This document shows positions 1-12,600 of a stretch of DNA of 64,000 bases, piece after piece. The position numbers were made by a program, and so were the translations under genes. Numbering within the stretch: position 1 is the first letter of the stretch; each line of letters starts with the position of its first letter. The notes beneath the pieces were generated by a model, which had not been told where the DNA came from, made no database searches, and was given only the letters and a program-made list of their open reading frames with translations. The DNA is from Casuarina equisetifolia (lineage: Eukaryota > Streptophyta > Magnoliopsida > Fagales > Casuarinaceae). Where the stretch lies: NCBI GenBank assembly GCA_028551475.1, contig CM052359.1, positions 21,949,583-22,013,582 on the forward strand, given 5' to 3'.

Positions 1-1110
1 TAATTACATTACTCAATTATTGTTAGAATTTCAATCAGTAATGATTTTATGAAAGTCTTGTTGTGCAAGATATTTCATTAAATTTTTAAAATTTAAGTAT
101 ATTGAAAAAAAATAAGTGTGACTTAGTTTCAACTTGAGACCTACAAAAATTACAATACAAGTCAATTGAAGGAGCTTATCATATATTACAATACAAAAAT
201 TACCATATATTAACTCTATTTATGAATAGGTTTGTGTAATTATAGAACAAGCTTAACTTAATCAAAGTGAAGGTTAACTATAAAAAAATTCAGATCCCTT
301 CTCGTAAAGCTTAAATTTTCATTCTCTTTCATTTTATATTCACTATCCATAACATCATTGAGAAGCAGAAGGATTTTCAGATATTGAGACAATATCAATC
401 AGCCCGTGCAACCTTGTAGGCCAATCACCCGTTCTATGACCTAGGCAACTCAGTTAAATTAATCCAATATCAGATTTTGAACCACCACATTACACACTTG
501 GTATCAAGGACATTTGAACAAACATTGGCTAAGACACAAATATAGCTACGATTTCATAAAGTTTTAAAAGATGATGATCCTGTGATTGCTAGTCTACAAG
601 CTATAATAGAGAGGAGAACCAAAAAGACAAAAGAAGAAACATCATTTGGTTGGGGAGGATTAGACACCGGCGGAAGCAACATGGGAGGACCCTGAATGAC
701 TTGAACTTGGAGGACTAAGTCAATCTTAAGGGGGGTGGAATATTTCAGTTTTTTAATTTTCACGAATTATTTTATTGGTTTCTAGGTTAGTTGTTTCTTT
801 TTTTTTTTCATTATTTGAGGTGAAATAAAAATAATAGCATTTAGATTTGGTTGTTGGGAAAATTATCTCCAAGTTAGTTAGAGGAATAAAATAGTAATAT
901 TTAGATTGGGTTGTTCGAGAATGATATCCAAGTTTGTGGCTTTGCTAAGTGAATTACCAAATATTAGTTCTATTTAAGAATAAGTTCGTACTATTGCAGA
1001 ACAAGCCTGATTTAATCAAAGTGAAAGCTAATTCTAAAGAAGTTCTTCAAAAAACCTAGATTTCAATTTTTATTTTAATTCTCTTTCCCTTTCATATTCT
1101 TTTGAGATTC
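1..1110 (+). mobile_element. Internally deleted Ty3/gypsy chromovirus remnant
   Basis: A primer-binding-site-like motif TGGTATCAAGGA (499-510) resembles the initiator-Met tRNA PBS of plant LTR elements. It is followed after only about 100 bp by the end of a chromodomain-type pol tail: E-A-T-W-E-D-P can be read at about 671-691, then L-E-D..V-N-L-K-G-G-G in another frame. A polypurine tract lies at 728-740. The sequence at 206-350 recurs diverged at 963-1095, consistent with parts of a 5' and a 3' LTR. Gag, protease, RT, RNase H and integrase are all absent, so this is a deletion derivative. The outer LTR ends are not clear and the 5' LTR probably begins outside the window. Confidence 0.5.
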
Positions 1111-3860
1111 GCATGTGAAATCTTATTTTGAATATACCAACTAAATTACAAAGGTTACCTAAAGAAATTTAATTGTCAATATAACAAAACAAAGATTTTA
1201 TGCTCGTAGTTTATTTATGTCAATATTCAAAAATTTCAAATACCATCGCTGGTGCATTGTATCAACCTTTTTATTTTTTTTTATTTTTTTATTTTTTTTA
1301 TTTTTGTATCGATCTATTAGATTGTTGAGATACATATAATGAGGCATGCTTTCCTTTCATATTAAGGTGTTTCAATTGCCATTAATTAGTAACATGCGTC
1401 TTTATGTATAAATTGTCGAACATATTTGAGGACTAATGGTTGCCTTTTTATCTGTAAATTCTCTCAAAACTATATCGTTCTCTAAGATTCACAGGTTTAG
1501 CTTAACAAGCTAACCTTCCGGAATGGAGATGGCAATAAAGAAACTCAACTATCAAAAATATGGTGAAGAAAAATATTAGAATTCGAAACCCTATTGCATT
1601 AAAGTCACACTTCTAAGAAAAAAAGATTCCTTCAAGATACATAAATATTTCTCTTATGCTACTTTTTAGGCATAGGATGTCATGGATCAAACTTTCCAAT
1701 ACCGCAATAATGCAAATAATAATGAAAAACCAAAGAATATGTGTAATCAAATTCATTTTGACCTTGCTTGAAGAGATTCAACACTAATTGCTCCCTTATA
1801 TATATAAAAAAAAGATGGTGGGGCTGAAGGGATGAAGATTCATTTCAAAGAAGAATGAGAGTAGAGAACTTTATCTTTGCATAATTTTGTAGGGGTGGAG
1901 ATCTACATTAGAGAAGAGACAGTGAAAATGGTTTCTGTTTTACTTATTTGGGAATAGAGAACTATCGAATAGAAGGATTGAAGTAGTGACTTAACAAAGT
2001 CATATTTATTAAATGGGATACGATAGACTTTGAAGTTGCCTATTTCCATAAAGACGTATAAGGGATTGAGAATTCCATTCTTACATGCTTTAGCCAAGGT
2101 GGATTAATTCCCAAAAAGAAGTGAAAATAGATCCCTACCCTATCATCTTTTTTGAATTTAATACTAAGGCTACTCTTTTCTCCACAAATGTATGCAATTA
2201 TGGAGCAACCCATGGACTTCTTTTCTGAGGATGGACCTTGACTCTTACAATGACTAAATAGTCGTGGTTGATTGGTCACCTCTACCTCTCTCACTCCGTG
2301 TAATTGATCTGGATGTTCTTTGTTTCTAATAAGCTTTTGGACTCTACTAAGATCATCATAAATCTGGCAGACTCATTAAGTTTATCCGAATCCATAAAAA
2401 TTAGATCACACTCAAATTTAAAATTAAAAATAAATATTAGTGCCCCATAAGCTCTGTTAGTTCTTTTAGGTGAAGTTACCCCCCTTTTCCTTTTTGTTAT
2501 AATTACTTATATAATGGGCTAACATAAGTTTTAAAGATGATTGTCATCTACATCATCTAAAATGAAATCCATAACAGGTGATAAAATTCTTTGTTAAAAA
2601 CTAGACGGAGAATATTATAAAATAATATATTTCTGAATTGAGAAAATTTAAGAAATTCTATTTTTAAAATTAGAGACCTTATCTATAATAAGAATATAAT
2701 CGAAAACTTTCTTTTTACGCAGGGGGAAAGTCAGCGAAGTGTTCCGAATGCTGCCAAGATGGCCTAGGTTTCACAATATGGCTGTCCAAAAAATTAGAAC
2801 TAAAAAAAAAAAAAAAAAACAAACACGAGCAATCTCTGGGGACCATTAACCACGTGATGCGTTTGTTCAGATCATCACGTCACTAAACCTCAATATCTTC
2901 ACGTTTATTATATTCTCGATCATTTTTTTAATATTTTTAATATTTTTAATATATCAAGATCTTTTATAACTTGGATGACCATATATTGAAGTAGGTCTAA
3001 AATTACGCAAAAGTCGATTTCTAATATTTTGCGGTATGCTTTTAAAATCTCTTTCAGTTAATCATGGGTAGTTTCATGGTACCTGCAGGTTGAGTTCTTC
3101 AAGATGTTTCCCATGTTAAAAAGAAAAAAAAAAGGTTTTCTTTTCATATGCTGATATTGAAATTCACACAACTCAATGCATAATGCATCGAAGAAAGACA
3201 CACACACACACCAAATAAAAAAAAAAAAAAAGCATCCAAGGAAGACAAGGAATAATGTCAATGGTCAAGATCCAAAATCAATTTCTGAACCACCGATCAC
3301 ATGGACAGCTTCCCCACCCATTGGCGACAGTATTCTCAAAAACAGCGCGCGATATGAATTCTCCAACGAGGTCCCTCGAGGTCTATTTTTTTTAAAAAAA
3401 TTATTTATATATCACAAAATTATATTTTAAAGCAGACATCCCTTACGTCAGTTTGAAAAATTTCATAACTTATGTAAATTGTTGTTACGCTTTGTAGTTT
3501 TATTCTTCTATTTGTTGAGATATTGCTTTTTACATAATTTTTTATCTTAATAATGGTTGCATTCTCAAAACTTTGATAATCTTTTTCTATCTCTTTTATT
3601 ACAAATATGATAGATTATAACTTTAGATGATGGAGCAGGTTACTGCAAAATTCTTGTTTTTAATGGCTGGCTTGGATCATCTAGTTTACTTTCACCTTTC
3701 ATTGTTCAATTGATTGTGACAATCCATTAATAGAAATATTGCTCTTCATCTGCATTTAGTAAACTTGCAATGAAAAATAAGAGTAAGCGATGTATTAGTT
3801 CTTTTGTTGTTCACGTATAGGACAATGTTTTTCACTGTGCTAACTAAACATTGTCGTATG
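1111..3860. other. AT-rich intergenic DNA without recognisable gene
   Basis: I find no conserved protein. Open frames here (for example 2040-2294 on the minus strand) have no family features I can name. The stretch holds long A or T runs (about 2803-2819, 3121-3134), a short (CA)n run next to a poly-A at 3197-3230, and a CACGTG hexamer at 2851. The hexamer may be chance. Confidence 0.5.
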
Positions 3861-3863
3861 CTT

Positions 3864-4040
3864 AGAGAATTGATTGGTAAGTGATTAAACATTTTTCAGT
3901 TGATTAAACATAAAAGTTCGCTTTAGTAAAAGAAACCGTGTTACAGTGACTCCCGTCATTTCTCTCCCATGCTGAGAGAATTGATTGGTAAGTGATTAAA
4001 CATTTCAAAAGTTGACTTTAGTAACCGAAACCGTGTTACA
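3864..4040 (+). repeat. Direct repeat in the proximal upstream region of WAT1-related gene 1
   Basis: Two copies of a block lie at 3864-3946 and 3975-4040. Each starts with AGAGAATTGATTGGTAAGTG and ends with ACCGTGTTACA. The first copy carries an extra segment of about 17 bases in its middle (a second TTGATTAAACA). The 3' copy ends about 25 bp before the TATA box. No matching pair is visible upstream of gene 2, so the duplication arose after the two genes separated or was lost there. Confidence 0.8.
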
Positions 4041-4064
4041 GATGATTTCTCGTCGCTGGGGCTT

Positions 4065-4071
4065 TATATAA
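4065..4071 (+). promoter_or_regulatory. Putative TATA box of WAT1-related gene 1
   Basis: The motif TTTATATAAG lies about 60 bp before the ATG at 4130, a suitable distance for a plant core promoter with a short 5' leader. The following bases (CTTCCAGTCCC) also occur after the TATA-like motif of gene 2, so the core promoter is conserved between the paralogues. Confidence 0.6.
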
Positions 4072-4129
4072 GCAGCTTCCAGTCCCAAGGTTGTATAAGA
4101 TAGTTGAAGGGTCAGCTCATGCATTGACG

Positions 4130-6314
4130 ATGGGTGGAAAGAAGCCATACTTGGCTCTGATTCTAATACAAATAATCTATGCCGGCATGATCTTACTGTC
4201 CAAGGCCGTTCTCATCGGTGGTGTCAACAGTTACGTATTCATGTTCTATAGACAACTGGTTGGAACAATTTCCTTGGCACCACTTGCCTTGATATTCGAA
4301 CGGTAATGACATAGTTTCTTTCTGTACTTATATGATATATGTGAGAGTAATCGTGAAAATGTTTGCGTTTGGATTGCAGTAAGGAGGCAACGCAGCTTTC
4401 GTTTGGGACCTTCTGTAAGATTTTTATGCTTGCTTTTCTGGGGTAAGTACTCTTTTGCTCTTGTTCGAGTATGTGCTCCCAACTGTAGCCTTTCCAGAAT
4501 GAAATGGATCTCATTCTGAACCATCTTAGAGAATTTGATAATAGATGTGTACATCACCAATTAATTTTTCTTTTTAGGATCACTTTGGCCCTGAATGTTT
4601 TCTATCTCGGCCTTGATTATACATCTGCAACTTTGGGTTCTGCAGCAAGCAACAGCGTTCCTGTCACAACTTTTCTCTCAGCGCTTTTGCTCGGGTATTT
4701 GTGAGCAACCTTCTCTTACTAATTTACAGCTTTTCTTGGTTTTACTTGTGTCGTTTCTGGACTTTGCTTTTGCTTAAGAAACTTCCACTGTCATTTCCCT
4801 TTAATGGGCAGCAGAGCTATTACCACTTAAGGCGCATTTGGTACCGAAATTGGGTGGAACCTTTGCAATTGATAAGAATCAAATTGCGTCGGAGAATACC
4901 AAGGAAACTGCATTCCATAATTTTTGTGCCTTTTGGTTTTGTGAAGTGTACTTGTCTCCATCAATTACATATATGGCGTTACAGGATGGAGAAGGTGAAC
5001 CTGAGGACAACCGCAGGAATCGCAAAGGTTGCAGGTTTAACAGTGTGTTTGGCTGGTGTAGCAACTCTCGGATTTTACGAGGGCCCCCACTTGAAACCCT
5101 TCGTCCATTATGCTTTCTTCAATTATCATGGCAAGCAAGATCACCAAGCTTATTTGTCTTTTGGGAAGAGATGGGTACTAGGCTGTTTCCTCCTGTTCAT
5201 TTCCGTCCTTTCTTGGGGTCTCTGGTTTGTTCTTCAGGTTGGTAGGAAATCTGTGCTAAGAGAAACAAGAAAAGACAGAAATTGTAGGAGCCTATTCTCC
5301 TAGTACAATATGTCTGATTCACTGTTAGTGAGCAGTGAAACATGAATAGTTTGCATCTCGTCTAAAACAGCACTGACTGATGGTTTCTATAAAAACAGGC
5401 TCGGTTTCTGGAAAGCTACACTTCAAAGCTTACCTTTACCACCGTGCAATGTCTGTGTAGTGCAATTCAGTCATTTGCCGTTGCCATTGCCTTGGAAAGG
5501 GATCCTCATCAGTGGAAGTTGGGGTGGAATATTACACTGTTCACAGTTGTTTACTGCGTAAGTTGACGAAACATCTCTTTGTTTGCTCATTTAACATTTG
5601 GTTGTGGGGCACATTTCTCGATCAATTGAAGGTAAAGCGAGGCAGACACCTGCATCATTGATATCCTACGGGGTAAACATTACCCTCCGTGTTAAATCTT
5701 GTGAATGATCAACACAAATGAATAGCCTTTAGGACATCCCTATCTTTATTTTGTCTTTTTCTTTCATCTTTCCATGTGATTGACATTGCATAGAGACGAT
5801 AAAGTTAACTGCATTTTGTAACAGGGAACATTGGTGGCCGGTGGTTTATACTACTTGCAGACTTGGGTAATCGAAAAGAAGGGACCAGTTTTCCTAGCCA
5901 TGGCAACCCCATTGAACATGATATTTACGATCATTGGTTCGCTGTTTCTTTTAGGCGAGGCCATCAATTTTGGAAGGTGAGTTCCTTTTCGGCGGGGAAG
6001 GTTTTTTACTGCCGAACTCCTTCTTATAGACCATTTTGTCTGAAAGAACCAGAAAAATTAAGCTGGCGGTTTGTAAAATCGCAGTAACGTGGGGGCCATT
6101 TATGGTCATTTTCTAATTCAATCAGGGTCCATATTAATTACCCTTCTGTGTTTGTAGTGTCTTAGGAGGGATCTTGTTGGTTGTAAGTCTTTACAGCGTT
6201 TTGTGGGGAAAAAGCAAGGAGAAGAGTGAAGACAACCTCGGTAATCAACAAGATCAAGCAGAAAAACAAAATGAGGATTTGAAAGAGGTAGAGGTGACCG
6301 AGAACGAACCATAG
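4130..6314 (+). CDS. WAT1-related (MtN21/EamA-type) membrane transporter, gene 1; 7 exons, 357 aa
   Basis: Exons: 4130-4302, 4380-4442, 4578-4694, 4985-5237, 5399-5557, 5825-5976, 6158-6314. All introns are GT..AG, with phases 2,2,2,0,0,2. The joined frame is open for 357 codons, the usual length for the family. The protein starts MGGKKPYLALILIQ and has the family's alternating hydrophobic segments (about ten membrane helices, two EamA repeats at roughly 8-135 and 185-325). Hallmarks are F-Y-R-Q near residue 41, L..TSATLG in exon 3, MEKVNLRT at the start of exon 4, SAIQSF..A-LERD in exon 5, WVIEKKGPVF in exon 6, and LYSVLWGKSKE before a charged cytosolic tail. It most resembles the Arabidopsis At5g64700 subgroup. 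Family members sit in the plasma membrane or tonoplast; WAT1 itself exports auxin from vacuoles. The substrate here is unknown. ATG 4130 is the first in-frame start after the TATA box. Confidence 0.93.
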
Positions 6315-6545
6315 TTGTTAGGCTAATGTGTATGGTTATCCGTTTTCCAATGCAATCAGGCTCCAAAATGTCATGTAATGGCCAATACAGACGATCTGAG
6401 ATCAGCTATTACGCTTTTATGCCACGTTGGAACACAACCAGTCCTTGTGGCATGTTTTATCTAGTAATAGGAAAGCACCATAATCTTCTTGTAAGGTTAC
6501 TTGGCTTTGGGTTGTAGAGTTTAATTAGAAATAATTATTTTCCTG
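6315..6545 (+). other. Probable 3' UTR of WAT1-related gene 1
   Basis: This is non-coding sequence between the stop codon and the start of a LINE-type poly-T run. It contains no canonical AATAAA, only near matches such as AATAAT near 6530. Its extent is inferred from position. Confidence 0.35.
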
Positions 6546-6549
6546 TAAG

Positions 6550-6880
6550 AAATTCCTTTTTTTTTTTATCGAATATGAGAATTTATTCACTTAAAAACAA
6601 GAGAATACAAAAAGCTTGAGGGTGTATTCCAACATTACAATTTATTTAAGGGAAAATCAACTTAGGAATCTTTTAGTTATAACACAACAAATTATTAGCT
6701 TAACAGGGTTTAATGCTCTTGAATAAAGAAGTTTTTCCACATACTACTTTTTTTTATTCTAGTTAATATAATTTGCATTTCAAAAGCTTTATTTTGGAGA
6801 TATTAATGATTCAGAGAATTATTCTAATAGAATTCTATATAAAAAAGAAATCTTTTAGAAGGATCAAATATTACTAAAAA
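6550..6880 (-). mobile_element. LINE 3'-end fragment (minus strand)
   Basis: A poly-T run (about 6558-6568) is followed by sequence like the reverse complement of plant L1 tails (a poly-A preceded by ATAAATTC-type sequence, as at 63433-63470). No coding domain is visible. A similar arrangement begins at about 31617 inside gene 2. Identification rests on this tail resemblance only. Confidence 0.4.
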
Positions 6881-6886
6881 TGTTTT

Positions 6887-8290
6887 AAAGAGAAGATCAC
6901 TCATTTATGCTTAGTTGATGACATTTTCATGTTTGCTCATGGAAATATTGAATCTATATTGTGTTTACTAAATGCTATGCAAGAGTTTGATGACATCATA
7001 AGTTTGAAGATGCATCCACGAATGTGTCAAATTTTTTTCTTAGGCTTGTCTAAACAAGAAAAGGATTTAATACTTGATCATATTGCTATCTAAGAAAGAC
7101 AACTTCCTTTAAAGTACTTGGGAGTTCCATTGATTACTAAAAAGCTCTCCAATTTATACTATTTGATCATGACAGAAAAAATATCAAGGAGAATTAAAGG
7201 TTAATAGTCTAAGCACATTAGTTTTAAGGGGAGACTGTAGCTAGCAAAAAATGTTCTATTCTCTTTTTAGACATATTGGATGCAAATTTTTCTATTACCA
7301 AAATAGAGACTGTATGAAATTGAAAAAAAAAAATTAGAATCTTTCCTTTGGTAGGTAATCTAATGGATGACATGTAACAAAAGTAGAATGAAAAGAAGTT
7401 TGTTGGCCTTAAATTTTTAGAGGACTAGGTTTGATAGATATTCATATATGGAATAAGGCATCAATTGGAAAACTCTTATAGTCTTTTATGCATAATAATT
7501 CAGACTCTTTATGAGTTAGATGAATGATAATAGAAAATTTAAAGTAAATGAATGTATTAGAAGTTGAGATGAAAGGTTCGCTAGCTTGGAGCTAGAGGAA
7601 TATTCAAGTGAACTTACACAATTAACGAGAGGTTCAAAGTACACTATTGCAAAAAATTATAAAGCACTAAGAGAGAGTAGAGAAGATAGTGAATGGGCAA
7701 GACTAGTATGGAAAGGAGTACCAAAGCGTAATTTTATATCTTTGATCATTTTGATAGATAAATTATCCACAACAGATCATGTAGTTGTATGGAGTAGTTT
7801 AGTGACCTAAAATGCAACATTTTCCAACAATGAGAAAAATCATAAGAACATTTTTTTTAAGTGCAGGTTCACAAATTACATATGGAAGGCTTTGTTAGGT
7901 ATGAATGGCTTAACCTGAAGAATTGACCATTGGAGAGCTAAAATATGTTGGATGATTAAGGTTGTTAAAAGTAAGAGTTTCATAGTGACCTTGCTCAGTG
8001 TATCTTTCAATGTTGTATTATATTACATTTGGAGGTAAAAAAATAGAAGAAGATTCAATGATAAAAGTTTAAACATTTCAACCATTATTGTTAAAATCAA
8101 GAAGGACATGATAGGAAATATTTCATCTATCATGGGAGTAAAACCTATAAATTATAATAATTTTTTGTAAGAGCTTTCAAATTTATGAAATATAATGTTT
8201 AGGCCTAAATGATAATGTTTATAACTGAAAAATTTGTAATTATTTTATAGTGATTTTTAATTCTTGACCTTTCATTAGAAAGTAAAAAGT
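6887..8290 (+). mobile_element. L1-type LINE fragment: RT C-terminal part and zf-RVT
   Basis: The RT catalytic region reads H-L-C-L-V-D-D-I-F at about 6900-6930 (V-D-D in place of A-D-D). The thumb region follows, with L-K-Y-L-G-V-P-L-I-T at about 7110. A zf-RVT-like segment spans about 7586-7900 (W..L-V-W-K-G-V-P-K-R). The frame is broken many times and the 5' part (endonuclease, N-terminal RT) is missing. It is closely related to the fragment at 25300-26735 and shares the same 3' end. It is directly followed by a copia LTR. Confidence 0.75.
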
Positions 8291-8303
8291 TAGTCTAATA
8301 GAT

Positions 8304-8654
8304 TGTAATGGCATTAGAAGATTGAATGACTTGGTAGTGTAACCATATCTTAGACAAAGCATGCCATAGGCCTAATGATCCTAGGCATCCGTCATTGCTG
8401 CTTGGCTATGTTGAAAGTCTTATAGTTTCTCATTTGACCCCTAGGAAAAGGTGCTCTCCATAACACTTCTTTCCATGTTTTACTTTGATTGGGAAGACTT
8501 GCTGGACATTTGGCTACACTTCAACTCTTCTTTATGGGATTTGTTGGACACTTGGCTATGTTGAGTTCTTGGTTTGGGTTTGGCTTCATCAGTTTCTTCT
8601 TTAGCTTCATAAGACTTGTTGTCTTAATTAATAGACGGAGGAACCTGTTCAACA
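8304..8654 (-). mobile_element. Copia LTR (about 350 bp), minus orientation
   Basis: It aligns along its whole length with 19349-19605 plus 25173-25280. It ends CTGTTCAACA at 8654, so in its own orientation it starts TGTTGAACAGG. It adjoins the minus-strand copia RNase H at 8655-9408 in the position expected of a 3' LTR. The left end is uncertain by about 15 bp because weak similarity to the other copy continues to about 8286. Confidence 0.75.
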
Positions 8655-9408
8655 TTACCCTTTAAATTTAGCGGTTTTAGTGGTGGTACAATGCCAAGTT
8701 TGTAACTTTTCAAAGGTAACATGCAAAAAGTGTTTGGTGAAATAGTCAACAAGTTGTCTAGTAAAGGCTACATGTTTGGTGAAAATAGATTTGATTACCA
8801 CTTTTTCTTGAGTATGGAGATGGTTAATTTCAACATGTTTAGAGTTACCATGAAGAATGAATTTGGTAGTTAAATACAAGGTTAAGAGATTATCACAAGA
8901 TATGACAGTGGGATTATGTTGAGGAATGTGAAGATCTTGAAAGAGAAAACAAATATGGGTGGCTTCCACTACAAATGAGTCTAAGGACATGTATTTAACT
9001 TTAGGTGAAGAGTAAGAGACTATAGGTTGTTGTTTAGCACTCCAAGAAATACAATTACTTCTAGGAAAAAAAACAAAATCTTAAAGTGGAGCATATGCAA
9101 GAGGATAAATGTCCTAGTTTGCATCATTAAACCTATAAAGATTAAAAGTATTATTTGAGTGGAATTTTAGTCCATATTGAGTTATCCCTTGAAGATATTG
9201 AAGAACTTGTTTAAGATTATTAAAGTCATGCATAATGAAAAATTGCATGTATGACTTGACATAATTTATTTATTACAAATGATAGATTTAACCATGTAAG
9301 GGTCAAGTATTGAAGTGCACCCACCAAACTACGAAACAAGGATGGTATTGAGAGCCTGATACCATATGTTATACTCAATGCAAGCTTGTGACCATTTTGT
9401 CCATACAA
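8655..9408 (-). pseudogene. Ty1/copia pol 3' part (RT tail and RNase H), decayed
   Basis: Minus-strand translation at 9226-9408 contains S-L-V-G-A-L-Q-Y-L-T-L-T, the conserved junction between copia RT and RNase H. That at 8655-8990 contains V-I-S-C-D-N, K-H-V-E-I-N-H and R-Q-L-V-D-Y-F-T-K, the RNase H C-terminus ahead of the 3' LTR. Between them the frame is broken. Gag, protease, integrase and most of RT are absent. At about 9420 the sequence changes to an oppositely oriented element. Confidence 0.85.
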
Positions 9409-9639
9409 AAATGGCTAATACTTCTAAGAATAAGTTTGTTTATCCCCTTCCTAGACACATCACTGTCGACAACTTTGTTACACTCTGACTTTCTAAATCA
9501 AATACCTACCTTGGGTTATATAAACGAGTGACCCTACTTTCTCCACATCGATAAGGGGTATCTTGACATTGCACCTTAAAAAGTCTTCCAAAGGAAGGAA
9601 TCAATATCCTCACAGAGTAAGTTAACCTTATAGGAAAAG

Positions 9640-12600
9640 AACTTTAGGAAAAGAAAGGAACATAAAGAAGAAATAAGTTTTGAATGTAAAAAATCTGGGC
9701 ATATCCGTACTAATTGTCCTAAGTTGAAAAAGAAATTTTATAAAGATAACAAGAAAAATAGAAGGAAAGTAATGGTTATAACTTAGGATGACAACTTTTC
9801 CTTTGTTGAAGAAGAGGAAAAAATAGCAGTAGCAAACATCTATTTTATTGCAAATCATGATGAAATGGAACTATCCAGACTGTTACTTGATGAAGATGAT
9901 AAAGGTATATTAAAAATGAGCCTAGTTGCAAAACATGAACCATGAAGGATGAGATAACCAATCCTAATTTTGATGAAAATGACTTGATTTTGATTTTGAT
10001 GAAAAGGGCTTACATGTTACTTATGATAAGCTATTATGAGAATTCAACAAACTTAGTAAGAAGTTTATAGATCTAAAAAAGAAAAACATTGCATATAAAA
10101 AGGAACTAAAATCTATAAAAATAGAAAGAGAGGAACTGAAAAATAAATTTGATTATGAGAAGGATAATATAGAATTTATAATAGCCAAGGAAGAAATCAC
10201 AGAATTGAAAGGAGAGAACTTAAAACTAGTTGAAGAATTAAGAACTGTTCAAAAGGATGAATCTTATGAACTAAGGAGAGAACATATATTGCTGGTTGAA
10301 AAATTAGGAGCCACGAAAAATAACTTAAAAGAAATGAATGATATAGTTGAAAAATTCATCAAAGGCAGTAAGTTATTAGAAAGAATACTTAGTTCACAAT
10401 AAGGAATTTATAACAAGGCTGGACTAGAATATAAGGTAAAACAAAATAACAAAGAGTTTGGATCCATGTGTGTTACATCCAATGATGCTAAGATTACTTC
10501 CCTTCGTACATTATGCATGTTAACATATGTGTATAGACTTGAATGTAAATATTGCACATTTATGGGACTCTTAATTGAAAGATGCCAATTAAATACAATA
10601 GACATTATACTATAAGAAAAGTCTAGATTCCAAAAGGAATCAATAGAACTAATATGCAAGGACCCAAAGATCTTTGAGTACTAGAAAAGTCAAGAATTGC
10701 TTCTTTGTTGGTAGGTAGTCATAGAAGACAACAAAAGGATATCATTATAGTGGTATCTAGACAACAGGTCCTTAAGACACATGATTCATGATTAGAAACA
10801 AAACCTTGTTTCTAAGTCTCATTAAACTTGTAGGAGGTAAAGTCTCATTTTGAGATAATTCCAAAAGGACAATAAGAGGGATCATTACACTAAGAATCTC
10901 TAACTTCTCTCTCATTAAAAACGTCTTATATGTTAAAGGTCTAAAATTTAACTTGAGTAGTGTAAGTCAATTATGTGATAACGGGCTAGAAATTAACTTT
11001 ATAGGTGATGTTTGTCAAATATACAGAAAGGGCAAGAAATTTATGCTGCATTGCAAAAGAGTAAGAAATGTCCACATCCTAAGATTGAATGTTAGTACCA
11101 CTCTAGAAACATGCTTAGCATCATTTGTAAATATGAACAACATGGTTTAGCATAAGAGATGAGGACATATTAACTTTTCTCAAATGAAAAAATTAATGAA
11201 GAAAAGGTTACTTTCAAGGCTACTTAAACTTAAATTAGAGAAAAATGCCTTATGCTTGTATTGCATTGAAGGTAAGAAAACTTGGAATAGTTTTAAGCTT
11301 AAAGATTATATCTCCACCTCTAGTCTAATTGAGTTTCTTTGTATAGATCCTTTTGGACTTATGAGTACAACTAGCTTAGGTAGTAAACTTTTGTATTTAT
11401 ATTTGTAATTGTAAATGATTTCACAAGGTATAAATGGGTGTTTCTTCATAGCTTATAAGGATGAAGATTTTAAAATGTTCAAGGCTTTTTGCAAAAGAAT
11501 ACAAAATGAAAAGAACATTTCAATTAAGTATGTTAGGTCAAATCATGGTGGAGAATTTGATAACTATTTATTTGAAAATATTTAGACCAAAAATGGCATC
11601 AAACATGAATTCTTAGCTTTTAAAACTCCCTAACAAAATAGAATTATTGAAAGATAAAATAGATCTACAAGAAAATGGCAAGAGTAATGATCTTAGGAAA
11701 CAACTTACCAAAGTACTTATGGGGTGAAGCTATAAATATAGCCTGTCACATGTTGAATAAAGTCTTAATTAGACTAGTTATTAAGGGAAAACCTTATGAA
11801 CTTTTGAACAGCCAAAGCTTAAATATAATCTACTTTAGAGCATTTGGATGTAGATATTTTATACACAATAGTGGTAAGGAAAGTCTAGGAAATTTTGATG
11901 CCAAGAGTAATAAAGGAATATATTAATCATACTTTGATCATAGTAGAGCATATAGAGTGTTTAACAAAAGAACTCTAGTAGTAAAGGAATCAATACATGT
12001 TGTGGCTGATGAAGCTAATGCTTTTTTCCCAAGAGAAAGTGATTTAGTTGATGCATATGTTATGGTTCCACAAATACAAGTCATGAAGGTGCCTAAGGAA
12101 GATAGTGAAACGTTAAATTTGGATAATACACTAACTACAAGAAAGCTCTCCTTTCCAAGAGTCCATGGTGAAATGGACCTTGCCAAAATGACTAAGGATA
12201 GCATGCAATAGGTTAGAACCCAATCCTTAGCTTAGCATATATGCAAGTTATTTTTATTTCTCAAATAGAATCTAAAAAGGTAGATGAAGTAATGAATGGT
12301 GTTTAAAAATAAGGTAGATGAATTTGGAATATAATAAAAAAAATAAGGTTAGATTGGTTATAAAAGGACATGATCAAGAAAAAGGAATAGATTTTGATTA
12401 GACATACACATTAGTAGCTAGATTAAAATTTATTAGAATTTTACTTGCCTATGCATGCTCTTAAGATTTTAAGTTTTACCAAATGAATGTCAAAAGTGCA
12501 TCTTAAAATAAATACATTAAGAAAGAAGTATATGTAGAACAATCACTTGATTTTAAAGATGAACACTTACCTAATTACACATACAAGTTGGATAGGGCAT

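Noticed and set aside
3058..3261. Frame rich in Phe (minus) and the matching Lys-rich frame (plus)
   Set aside because: Open only because of a poly-A run and a (CA)n microsatellite.
4239..4560. Minus-strand frames of 91 and 104 codons over exons 1-3 of gene 1
   Set aside because: They are antisense shadows of the transporter exons and show no family features.
4701..5303. 200-codon open frame over intron 3 to intron 4 of gene 1
   Set aside because: It is in a different frame from the transporter exon at 4985-5237 and crosses two introns. The spliced model gives a conserved protein; this frame does not.
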